Assembly (NCBI RefSeq): GCF_018860915.1
Contig: NZ_JAHKQD010000003.1
Location: forward strand, 117,128-181,127
Reading direction: 5' to 3'
DNA from: Colwellia sp. C2M11
GTDB taxonomy: Bacteria > Pseudomonadota > Gammaproteobacteria > Enterobacterales > Alteromonadaceae
Length of the DNA: 64,000 nucleotides
Shown here one piece after another: positions 1-8,141 of the stretch (position 1 is its first letter; every line of letters starts with the position of its first letter). The notes beneath the pieces were generated by a model. That model had not been told where the DNA came from. It searched no databases and saw only the letters and a list, made by a program, of their open reading frames with translations. A program made the translations under genes and the position numbers.

Positions 1-3000
1 CAATTCTGCTAAATAATGACTGTATATTTACATGAGATTTGATTTGGCTAACATCTTCTATCGCTAATGAGTAGATTATTCCAACTGCAATCTCAGGTGA
101 TAGTGCTTGTATACCTGTTAATGAGTGCTCAGCTAAAATAGGTAGATAAATATCTGGTTCAAACCTCGAAATAGATTTAATTATGCTAGGTGCTCTCGAA
201 TATATGGCTGGAGATGGGTGATCGATGAAATTAAGTAAAAAGCCCATTAATTCTTGATCATTAAAGATAGTTTTTGAATTTTCAAAGTCCATCCACTCAA
301 AATCCTCAACAATATGGTTTGGTGGGGATACCATAATTTTTATATGTTCAATAATACTCTCATGTAACTGTTCAACCTTTTCAGGAGACAATACATTGCT
401 AAACTTTGAAATTAATTTATCTACTATTAACCAGTCAGTTGCATGTGGTTCATCGATAATAAGAGGCGTTAATATTTCTAATAATTCATTTTCATCGCAT
501 AATTTAGATAGCTCTGCAAATGCTTGATCATTTTGACCAAGGTTTCTCGACCAAACACCCCACCCTGAATCCTGTATCGCTCTTAAAGATAATAGTAATT
601 CTTGCTTACTTGTTTTTTCGTCCTCGATATCTGAAGCTTCTTTGGCAAGCCCATAGTGAATATCAAACTCTTTTAACCCTTGGGATGTTCCAAAAGTTCC
701 TGGTAGGTAAATTGAATTACCAATGTCATCTTCTCCCCTGTCAACGAGAGTCACATCTTCATGTTCAACTTCTGTAGGAGTAGATTCAGGTATTGTTGGA
801 ACTTCCACATCAATTTTGTTCTTATGGATCTGTATTATCAACTCATCAAAATGACGCTGTTCAAGATGCTTATTAAGCCCACTAATAAATTGATTTCTTA
901 TAGCGAACTCCATATCAGAAATCAAAATTCGAATAATTCTATTCATGTAGAAATTTGATTGTATTGTGTTGCTATTATTAATAGTGTTGGCAAAAATTTC
1001 AGAGAAGCGACTGATATACCTATCATCTCCAATAAGGAATAGTTCACTAATAGCCCATTGCAAGCTAAGTTGTATGCCCTTTGTATTTTCTAATATGTTT
1101 AATATTCCACTTTGTTCATCAATTTTTCTTACTCCAGTATCGTAACTTGCTCCTTTATATAAACTATCAATTTGATTTGATTCAGCCCTATGCAAAATTA
1201 ATTTAGGCTCAAGAGGAATGGTCTCATTTTGAAAGTATTTTATAGCTGTAGATAACTTTCCTGATGAACATAAAGAACCAATGAATTCTTCCTTTTCCAT
1301 CCGTATATAACGCTGGAAAGTCATTTCACCTGCGGCAAAGTCTAAAATAGGAGCCAGTTCTTTTGGAGACCATGAAGCGTTATGGCGCTTAAGCATACTT
1401 AAAGAAGAATTAATTAATCCTAACTGATCTTCTTTATACCATGATGGCCCCATCGAAGAATTTAGTAACTCTTGAAAACATCCGTCAGCGCGACTACTAC
1501 CTAATGCTCTATAATGCGTAGCTAATAAGACTAATTCTTGACATCTATCCCAACGATTTTGAATACCTAATAAAACGTGGTCTTCAAGTTTCTTTAGTAA
1601 CTGGAATATATGTTTTTTGTGCTCTATTTGGGGGAGCAAGTTCTTTGCTATTGTGTGAATAGTTTCTCTAAAACCTTCAGAATATACACCTAACTGTTTA
1701 TCTGAATGTTCATAGATAAAATCTAAATACTTACTTAAATTTTGTTTTGAATATAAAGAGAAAAATTCTAAGATAGAATTATAAATAAAAGGAAGAGCCT
1801 CCTCTACTAACATGTATGAACGTTCAAATTGTGAACGTGTTAGTAAGTCAAACTTAAGAATAGGTAAAACCTTTTCTAACATGTCTACAGACAATTGTTC
1901 TGATTCTTGGGAAGTAACTTTTAGTTTCCAAGCGGAACCTAAAAGGTAACCAATATAAGAAACAATACTTTCTAACGACTTTTCCCATTCTGTTTCGGTG
2001 AATAATTCCAAATCAGGGGGCGAGTAATGTTCATCTAAAAAACCTTTATATTTAGAGTTTGATAGTACACTGCCAAGCCAGTTATGATTTAGGTCAACTC
2101 CATTACTTTCTCTAAAATCAGGTATTTCCTTAAAAGTAGCCCCACTAATTAACCCTTCCAATATGTCATATTTGATTGATACCCCATCCAATAACCTTAC
2201 AATCATGGGAGAATCTTCTTCATCTGGTTTATATTTTGTTAAACCGTATTCTATATCTTTAACAATATCACCAAGATCCACTTGGATTCCTGAAATATCA
2301 GAGAAATGATCTACATGGTTATACGCCTGTATTAGAGTCATGGTAATAGAATTATCAATAGGTATTTCTCTTCTTTCCAACTCTTCTATTGGCGTATAAA
2401 TATTATGATGAAGTAATAACAAGGCAGTATTATGTCCCAGAATATAAAGGAGTATTTTATGCTTCTGCTCTTGTTCTTCCTCACTTCCTTCTGATGAGCT
2501 AGTTAAAAATTTATGAAGTAATTGTATTACCTTTAAAGAACTTTTAGTTGGTGTGCTTGACAACAAACAATTATTTATAGAAGCTGATGTAAAGAAATTT
2601 AGCATATCCTCATATGCAATTGAGCCTTTTTCATATTCGCTCATGAAATAACTATGTATAGCCGAATGAATAAATTCAGCTTCTTCAAAGTTATTTTCCA
2701 TAATTAGTTTGTACTGAATATAAATAAGGTCTTCTGTTGAAACTAACGGCATAGATTCACGGAATAAATGATGAAGTGCTTCTTTAGGCTTTTTCAAAGC
2801 AATTAAGTATTCAGCTAACTCCATTGCATTCAAGGCAAATACATTGTTATATCGAAACTTGATCCGTTGTGAAAGTAAAAGCAATTTAGTCACAGATATA
2901 AAACAGCCTGTTTGCAAATAAAAAGAAAGTGCATCTTTTAGGTCTGCAAGAATCAAACCTGGCTCAACAAAGTTGTGCGAGCAATTATCGGCCCAGTCTT

Positions 3001-4741
3001 GATTACAAAAATCTATGGTTTCGTTTCTGATTTCAATTGTTGCTCTCAAAAGGTGATGAAGTATATTCCTTTGAGAATAGGAGATATCAATATGTTTTTT
3101 ACAAAAAAGGGATATTTGTGATTGAAAATCTTCTTCAAGAGCCTTTGTTTTCTTATTTACAAAGGTTATAAGTGAAGCATGATATGCAAAGATGTTTTCT
3201 TTATTTGTTAAAAAATGACTAATTAAATCAAGGTTTTTATCTAAAGATATTCTCATACTCGCTGGAACCGTTTCAATAAGCGATTTATGTGATATGCATT
3301 CCCTAAAACGGGTGATTAATGATATTAGATAAAGCAATTCGTCTTTCTTTACAATATCTTGCCAGAGGCTTTCATAATAGACCTCAATCTCACCGCTAAC
3401 TTGAGGTAACCTATCCAGCCATTTATTGATTTCTTGTTCTCCATCGACTGGCATATTGGTTCTAACGTACTCAATTAAATATCGAAGATAGAGTGGATGG
3501 TATTCTGAGCATTTCCCCATTTTATTACGAAGTTCAAATGCTAGTTCAGGTAGTTCTTTATTGATAAGTCTTAAGCATGTATTTACAGGTAATGGAGTTA
3601 CTAATATTATTTTTTTATCATCTTGAATTATATGCTTAGGAGGAAGGCTGCTTTCATTTTGACCGACAATTACGAAAATAATATTTTTAGGTAAAGTAAC
3701 TGGTAAAGCAGAAAAAAACTCTTCTATTTTATTTGATTTGAAAAGCTCATCTATGCCATCAACAAAAATAACGCATTTAGTTTGTTTTGCCGCATATTTT
3801 TCTGACAACTTTTGTAATAAATCTAATATTGTTGTAATCCATTGATTAATATCTCTCTCTGATTTCTGCGGGATAGCGTTATACAAATCCGCAACAACTC
3901 TATCCTCTAACCATTCTAAGAACTTTAAGTGATTCATTCTTAACGAAAGAAGGTTTTCCTTACCTTTTTCAAGCAGAAAATACTTTCCAAGAACTACAAT
4001 GTCACTTTTAGCATAACCTACCGACTCAACAATAGTCGTTTTACCAGACCCAGGATGCCCCTTGAGAAAGAGGTAACCTGAATCTAAAGAGGTGATCTTA
4101 TTTGTTAACTTATCTACAACAGGGGTATTTAATTCAAAACCACTCTCATCTCCCAAACTTTCTTCTTGAGATTCATATGTAATATAATTTTTATCTAGTA
4201 ACGTAGCTATTTTGCATACACTTATAGCGCCTAACGTACCATCTAGTTCTTTTGTAATTACACCAATGGTTGTATCACTAACCATCAAAGGGGCACCCGA
4301 TAGACCCTCTATGCATTCATTACTCTGGTTATATTCCAAATCTAACTCATAATTCGATCTTTCAATATTCACATTCGATCTAGCAACTATTCCATCCAGT
4401 TTAGCGCCTGCATTCAATTTTCCTCCAGGAAAACCAAAAGTACTCCAGGTAGAATTATTTCTAATGACTTGATTGGATAGTTTTAAAAAGTACTCTATAT
4501 CTAACGGTTGTATTAACTCTAAAATGGCTATATCAAGGCTTTCATCGAAGTCCTTTAATCTGACTTCTAATGGCTCACTAGATATTTCATCTAGCTCAAC
4601 GAAAATTACAGTAGTATTTTCTTCTACATTTTCGACTGTATGATATGCTGTCAAAAGCTCTTTGTTTGAAACAAGAAAAGCTGTACCTACATCGTCATTA
4701 CAATAAATTCTACCTACATACTTTTCTAAATAATTTTGCAC
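1..4741 (-). CDS. Trypsin-like protease / NACHT-STAND NTPase with helical C-terminal region (3' end outside window)
   Basis: An uninterrupted minus-strand frame starts at GTG (4739-4741), 5 bases after the stop of the MBL gene, with GGA about 9 bases upstream. It stays open to the left edge, giving at least 1580 codons, so the C-terminus is missing. My translation shows a trypsin/HtrA-like triad: His34 in LLTAYHTV, Asp70 in LDIAIL and Ser148 in EGLSGAPL. A P-loop GHPGSGKTT lies at residues 228-236. A NACHT-type Walker B, FVDGIDE, has its Asp at 328. From about residue 520 onward the sequence is long, leucine-rich and helical, as in a TPR/HEAT-like sensor. Known biology: bacterial STAND/NACHT NTPases with protease or nuclease heads act in antiphage defence by sensing a viral protein and activating the effector head. 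Inference: the protease is the effector and the C-terminal part is the sensor. No in-frame ATG occurs near the start, so GTG is the best choice. Confidence 0.85.
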   Translation of the reverse strand, partial: MQNYLEKYVGRIYCNDDVGTAFLVSNKELLTAYHTVENVEENTTVIFVELDEISSEPLEVRLKDFDESLDIAILELIQPLDIEYFLKLSNQVIRNNSTWSTFGFPGGKLNAGAKLDGIVARSNVNIERSNYELDLEYNQSNECIEGLSGAPLMVSDTTIGVITKELDGTLGAISVCKIATLLDKNYITYESQEESLGDESGFELNTPVVDKLTNKITSLDSGYLFLKGHPGSGKTTIVESVGYAKSDIVVLGKYFLLEKGKENLLSLRMNHLKFLEWLEDRVVADLYNAIPQKSERDINQWITTILDLLQKLSEKYAAKQTKCVIFVDGIDELFKSNKIEEFFSALPVTLPKNIIFVIVGQNESSLPPKHIIQDDKKIILVTPLPVNTCLRLINKELPELAFELRNKMGKCSEYHPLYLRYLIEYVRTNMPVDGEQEINKWLDRLPQVSGEIEVYYESLWQDIVKKDELLYLISLITRFRECISHKSLIETVPASMRISLDKNLDLISHFLTNKENIFAYHASLITFVNKKTKALEEDFQSQISLFCKKHIDISYSQRNILHHLLRATIEIRNETIDFCNQDWADNCSHNFVEPGLILADLKDALSFYLQTGCFISVTKLLLLSQRIKFRYNNVFALNAMELAEYLIALKKPKEALHHLFRESMPLVSTEDLIYIQYKLIMENNFEEAEFIHSAIHSYFMSEYEKGSIAYEDMLNFFTSASINNCLLSSTPTKSSLKVIQLLHKFLTSSSEGSEEEQEQKHKILLYILGHNTALLLLHHNIYTPIEELERREIPIDNSITMTLIQAYNHVDHFSDISGIQVDLGDIVKDIEYGLTKYKPDEEDSPMIVRLLDGVSIKYDILEGLISGATFKEIPDFRESNGVDLNHNWLGSVLSNSKYKGFLDEHYSPPDLELFTETEWEKSLESIVSYIGYLLGSAWKLKVTSQESEQLSVDMLEKVLPILKFDLLTRSQFERSYMLVEEALPFIYNSILEFFSLYSKQNLSKYLDFIYEHSDKQLGVYSEGFRETIHTIAKNLLPQIEHKKHIFQLLKKLEDHVLLGIQNRWDRCQELVLLATHYRALGSSRADGCFQELLNSSMGPSWYKEDQLGLINSSLSMLKRHNASWSPKELAPILDFAAGEMTFQRYIRMEKEEFIGSLCSSGKLSTAIKYFQNETIPLEPKLILHRAESNQIDSLYKGASYDTGVRKIDEQSGILNILENTKGIQLSLQWAISELFLIGDDRYISRFSEIFANTINNSNTIQSNFYMNRIIRILISDMEFAIRNQFISGLNKHLEQRHFDELIIQIHKNKIDVEVPTIPESTPTEVEHEDVTLVDRGEDDIGNSIYLPGTFGTSQGLKEFDIHYGLAKEASDIEDEKTSKQELLLSLRAIQDSGWGVWSRNLGQNDQAFAELSKLCDENELLEILTPLIIDEPHATDWLIVDKLISKFSNVLSPEKVEQLHESIIEHIKIMVSPPNHIVEDFEWMDFENSKTIFNDQELMGFLLNFIDHPSPAIYSRAPSIIKSISRFEPDIYLPILAEHSLTGIQALSPEIAVGIIYSLAIEDVSQIKSHVNIQSLFSRI

Positions 4742-4746
4742 TTTAA

Positions 4747-5970
4747 TTAGTCCTTTATAAAAGTAAATGCTTCGTCTGCACCTGAAATATACACGCTGTA
4801 ATTGTATGTTTCTTTTAATTTTTCGTTATCAAAATAATTAGATGTATCCGTTTCATAATTGAAAATCACCTTTCGATTAACACTTGTTTTTCGGCCTACA
4901 ATTCTAGCAATAGTAGCTAAATCAGGGTGGCCAAACTTATAGCTGTTAGTTGAAATAAAGTATGTATCTGAATCTATAAGGCTTAATAAGCTCGGACTGG
5001 TATTTTTATGTGAGCCATGGTGAGCTACTTTAATTGCATCAAACCATAATTGTTCTTGTTGATATTTATTTTTTAACGCTCGTTCTATTATTGATGGGTG
5101 TGAATCCCCCAAAAAAAGAAGTTTTTTATTTCCATACTCCAAGACAAACGAAATTGAACTACCGTTTGTAGGGCTATCATCTTCTTCAAAAACCTCAGCC
5201 ATCAACTTTTCTATATTGATTCCTTTACTAGATATATTTTTGTTTATGTTCTTTTTTATCGGTTTTTCATGAGAAACTAAAAACTCAAATGCATCATCGA
5301 AAAATTGATTATCCAGTGCAGAACTACTAACTCCTAGCTTCCTTAACTCCTTTTTCCAGAATATCATTAGCTTTTGCAGTTTAGGTTTATCTGGAGAAAG
5401 AAGAATTAATTTCACATTTTTTGAAAGCTCTATATCTGTACCATTCTCGACACAAACTGCGTCATGGTTGAATTGTGCATTCCAGTCATAACCACCTTTA
5501 AAAATAAGAGAAGCTAAAGATGAACCTTGTTTACCACTGATATCTTTATTGTGGTTTTGAACAATGGTTTCATCATTTTTATATCCATTAATATTTATTT
5601 GCTGGAGTATCCTTTGATCCTTTAACGACAGTTTGTTTTCATTAGTGGGACTATTTTGAATATGTCGGTAACTATTGTGCCAAATGTTTTTAATATTAAT
5701 TTTTTTAGATAATTCATTAGCTTCTAACAAGGACAATGACCCCGATATATGATCTGAATCTATATGAGTAACAATTAAAAAATCTAAAGATTTATTCTTT
5801 GTCTTGAGTTCAGTTAATTTTGATTTGATATGATCTTCATAAGTACCTTTAAACCCTGTATCGATCAAAATATCTAAGCTATCTTCTTCTACTGAAACCC
5901 AAAAGCTGTCACCATAGGACGCAGGAAACATAGTAATGCTTAAGCTATTAACTTTAGGAATGTTTGTCAT
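4747..5970 (-). CDS. ComEC/Rec2-like metallo-beta-lactamase-fold hydrolase
   Basis: 407 aa, no signal peptide or membrane segment, so probably cytosolic. The metal-binding motif near residue 68 reads THIDSDHISG, the H-x-D-x-DH variant typical of ComEC-type MBL domains rather than HxHxDH. A second half-site appears late as LFLGDSH, followed by KVAHHGSHKNTS and FGHPD, again the ComEC pattern. ComEC MBL domains are thought to act on DNA during uptake, but there is no channel domain here and the substrate is unknown. The gene lies 33 bases after the HEPN-like gene and 5 bases before the protease-NTPase gene, so the three are almost certainly one transcript. The role is probably effector or regulator of that module. 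Family assignment is secure; function is inferred from context. Confidence 0.88.
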   Translation of the reverse strand: MTNIPKVNSLSITMFPASYGDSFWVSVEEDSLDILIDTGFKGTYEDHIKSKLTELKTKNKSLDFLIVTHIDSDHISGSLSLLEANELSKKINIKNIWHNSYRHIQNSPTNENKLSLKDQRILQQININGYKNDETIVQNHNKDISGKQGSSLASLIFKGGYDWNAQFNHDAVCVENGTDIELSKNVKLILLSPDKPKLQKLMIFWKKELRKLGVSSSALDNQFFDDAFEFLVSHEKPIKKNINKNISSKGINIEKLMAEVFEEDDSPTNGSSISFVLEYGNKKLLFLGDSHPSIIERALKNKYQQEQLWFDAIKVAHHGSHKNTSPSLLSLIDSDTYFISTNSYKFGHPDLATIARIVGRKTSVNRKVIFNYETDTSNYFDNEKLKETYNYSVYISGADEAFTFIKD

Positions 5971-6003
5971 TTATTCACCATTGGAACATATGGATTGTCT
6001 AGT

Positions 6004-6594
6004 TTAAAACGAATCAGGGTATAGCTTACGCTGCATATTATCTCTTGATTTAGTTAATAATTTTTTACAGCTTTCAAAAACACTTAAAACAGTATCCCAA
6101 TACTTATCATCAAGTATTTGCTCTTTTTGATTGCCCGAATAGTATTTCAGGCTACAGCCCTTTTCAGTATCATGCTGGACTTTGCCATGTGCAAAAGCGT
6201 TGCGCCAATTCATGATAGTATTTAATTGTTTAGTTAATTGCTCTTTCTCACTTCCCTTGATGAACCTCTTTGAGTTAAGAATTTTAATGAACAAAGACTT
6301 CTTACTTGAAAAAGACATAATTGTTGATTTTAAAAGTTCATTTTCAAATAAATGCCTACGTGCATCAGGTTCATTGAATGGCCCCATAAAATAAGTCATA
6401 AGAAAGCTTTCTAACTCTTGCTCAATAGATGTTGTAGCATAAAGAATTTTACCGCCATTGTTTCTGGCAACACGCATACTCTCTTGTATTTCAGTATTTA
6501 TGATAAAGCCTATATCTTTATCAATTATCCCTTCTTTCGTAAATTGGATAGTCGCTGATACTGTCTGGGTTATAGGTAATTCAATCTCTTTCAT
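6004..6594 (-). CDS. Small HEPN-like protein (Rx4H motif), first gene of putative defence operon
   Basis: 196 aa, predicted soluble and mostly helical in its C-terminal two thirds. No family was recognised with certainty. The sequence NWRNAFAHG places Arg131 and His136 as an R-x4-H motif, the signature of HEPN-fold proteins, many of which are RNases in toxin-antitoxin, abortive-infection and CRISPR systems. Similar R-N-x-x-A-H-G strings also occur in non-catalytic HEPN-like and DUF4145-like proteins, so nuclease activity is not proven. It is the promoter-proximal gene of the three-gene set. It may be an effector, a regulator or a partner of the protease-NTPase. Confidence 0.7.
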   Translation of the reverse strand: MKEIELPITQTVSATIQFTKEGIIDKDIGFIINTEIQESMRVARNNGGKILYATTSIEQELESFLMTYFMGPFNEPDARRHLFENELLKSTIMSFSSKKSLFIKILNSKRFIKGSEKEQLTKQLNTIMNWRNAFAHGKVQHDTEKGCSLKYYSGNQKEQILDDKYWDTVLSVFESCKKLLTKSRDNMQRKLYPDSF

Positions 6595-6673
6595 AATGTG
6601 TCTTAATTTACGTTATTTTCTCTTTTCTTACCTTGAACCCAAGTAACTGACCTATTAATACTGTCTATATACA

Positions 6674-6679
6674 ATTATA
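6674..6679 (-). promoter_or_regulatory. Candidate -10 box for the defence operon
   Basis: On the minus strand these bases read TATAAT, a perfect -10 hexamer, about 80 bases upstream of the HEPN-like ATG and just past the recA terminator. No convincing -35 is seen at the usual spacing. It suggests the operon has its own promoter rather than recA read-through. Confidence 0.35.
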
Positions 6680-6689
6680 TTAAATAAAA

Positions 6690-6718
6690 AAAACCTTTGC
6701 TAAAGTAGCAAAGGTTTT
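6690..6718 (-). terminator. recA terminator
   Basis: Inverted repeat CCTTTGCT / AGCAAAGG (6694-6701 with 6707-6714, 5-base loop), extended by A4/T4 flanks. On the minus strand the stem is followed by a long T-rich run (6681-6693). It lies 44 bases after the recA stop codon and separates recA from the downstream defence operon. Confidence 0.85.
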
Positions 6719-6761
6719 ATAGATAAATTCACTCAAACTAGATTGAGGTTACATAATAGTA

Positions 6762-7802
6762 TTACTCTTCTACTATGTCTAAGCCTTCCGGTTCAACTTT
6801 CTTGGCATCAATATTCTTACTCAGAAATAGCTCTCTTAATTTAGCATCAACATCTTTCGCCATTTCTGGGTTTTCTTCAAGATACTTAGCGGCGTTTGCT
6901 TTACCTTGTCCAATACGCTCACCATTACAGCTATACCAAGCGCCAGCCTTTTCAACAAAACCGTTTTTAACACCTAAATCAATTAATTCACCTAAGCTGT
7001 TAATACCTAAACCATACAGTATTTGGAATTCAGCTTGTTTAAAAGGTGGAGCAATTTTATTTTTTACAACTTTGACACGCGTTTCATTACCAATAATTTC
7101 ATCACCATTTTTAACCGCACCAATACGGCGTATATCTAATCGAACCGAGGCATAAAATTTAAGTGCATTACCACCAGTAGTTGTTTCAGGGCTACCGAAC
7201 ATAACACCAATTTTCATACGAATTTGGTTAATGAAGATAAGCATAGTATTAGATTTTTTCAAATTACCCGTTAACTTACGCATAGCTTGCGATAACATAC
7301 GCGCTTGTAATCCCATATGTGAATCACCCATGTCACCTTCAATCTCAGCTTTAGGTGTAAGAGCAGCTACAGAGTCAACTACAATAACGTCGATAGCACC
7401 AGAGCGAGTTAACATATCAACAATTTCAAGTGCTTGCTCACCGGTATCAGGTTGTGAAATAAGTAATTCATCAATGTTAACACCAAGCTTCTCAGCATAA
7501 ATAGGGTCAAGTGCATGCTCAGCATCAATAAAAGCACAAACTTTATTATTACGCTGCGCTTCAGCAATAACCTCTAAAGTTAATGTTGTTTTACCACTTG
7601 ATTCTGGACCATAAACTTCAACAACTCTTCCCATAGGTAAACCACCGGCGCCTAGGGCAATATCTAGACCTAACGAACCAGTTGAAATAGTTTCTACATC
7701 CATTGTAGTATTGTCGCCAAGCTTCATTATTGAACCTTTACCAAATTGTCTTTCGATTTGGCCTAGGGCTGCTGCTAATGCTTTTTCTTTATCGTCTTTC
7801 AT
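6762..7802 (-). CDS. recA: Recombinase RecA
   Basis: 346 aa, the usual length. RecA forms filaments on single-stranded DNA, drives strand exchange and stimulates LexA self-cleavage. The P-loop GPESSGKTT is at residues 65-73. The core motifs [10 protein letters not shown] and [14 protein letters not shown] (loop L1 region) follow, and the C-terminus is acidic (EGLDIVEE), as is typical. A LexA box lies 50 bases upstream of the start, so the gene is SOS-regulated. No recX follows; a terminator and the defence operon do. mutS is divergent. Confidence 0.99.
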   Translation of the reverse strand: MKDDKEKALAAALGQIERQFGKGSIMKLGDNTTMDVETISTGSLGLDIALGAGGLPMGRVVEVYGPESSGKTTLTLEVIAEAQRNNKVCAFIDAEHALDPIYAEKLGVNIDELLISQPDTGEQALEIVDMLTRSGAIDVIVVDSVAALTPKAEIEGDMGDSHMGLQARMLSQAMRKLTGNLKKSNTMLIFINQIRMKIGVMFGSPETTTGGNALKFYASVRLDIRRIGAVKNGDEIIGNETRVKVVKNKIAPPFKQAEFQILYGLGINSLGELIDLGVKNGFVEKAGAWYSCNGERIGQGKANAAKYLEENPEMAKDVDAKLRELFLSKNIDAKKVEPEGLDIVEE

Positions 7803-8141
7803 AATTTACTCCACTAATAACGTCTGGTACGTCGTTTTGATAGAGCAAGTATACTGTATGGTCGTACAGTATCAAGTTTTTTTATAATTTATTTTACTTA
7901 AATTAAAAAAAATAAAAACCTATACTTTTAACTTATTGATATAAAAGATTAAAAACAACATCAATAACTTTTGAATTTTTGACTTAAAAAAGTTACTAAT
8001 TTGATTTACCACTGTTTACACAGTAGTTTATAGCTAAGCTAAATTTAAAGTTTTTATAAAAATAATTCATAATTTTATTTGTTAAATATGGCATAATCCT
8101 CTTTCACCAACCTTATTGATTCTATGAGTTGCAGCATTTAA
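7803..8141. other. recA-mutS divergent intergenic region (339 bp)
   Basis: Very AT-rich non-coding spacer. It holds the LexA box and recA promoter on the recA side and the mutS leader on the other. A five-codon ORF (8124-8141, MSCSI) ends with TAA directly against the mutS ATG in the same frame. There is no obvious Shine-Dalgarno sequence in front of mutS itself. Confidence 0.7.
7852..7871. promoter_or_regulatory. LexA (SOS) box upstream of recA
   Basis: TACTGTATGGTCGTACAGTA is an almost perfect palindrome matching the gammaproteobacterial LexA consensus CTG-N10-CAG. It sits 50 bases upstream of the recA ATG, where it would overlap the promoter. LexA binding here would repress recA until DNA damage. 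Confidence 0.95.

Noticed and set aside
520..958. Two plus-strand frames (85 and 65 codons)
   Set aside because: They lie antisense inside the large protease-NTPase gene, overlap each other and show no family features.
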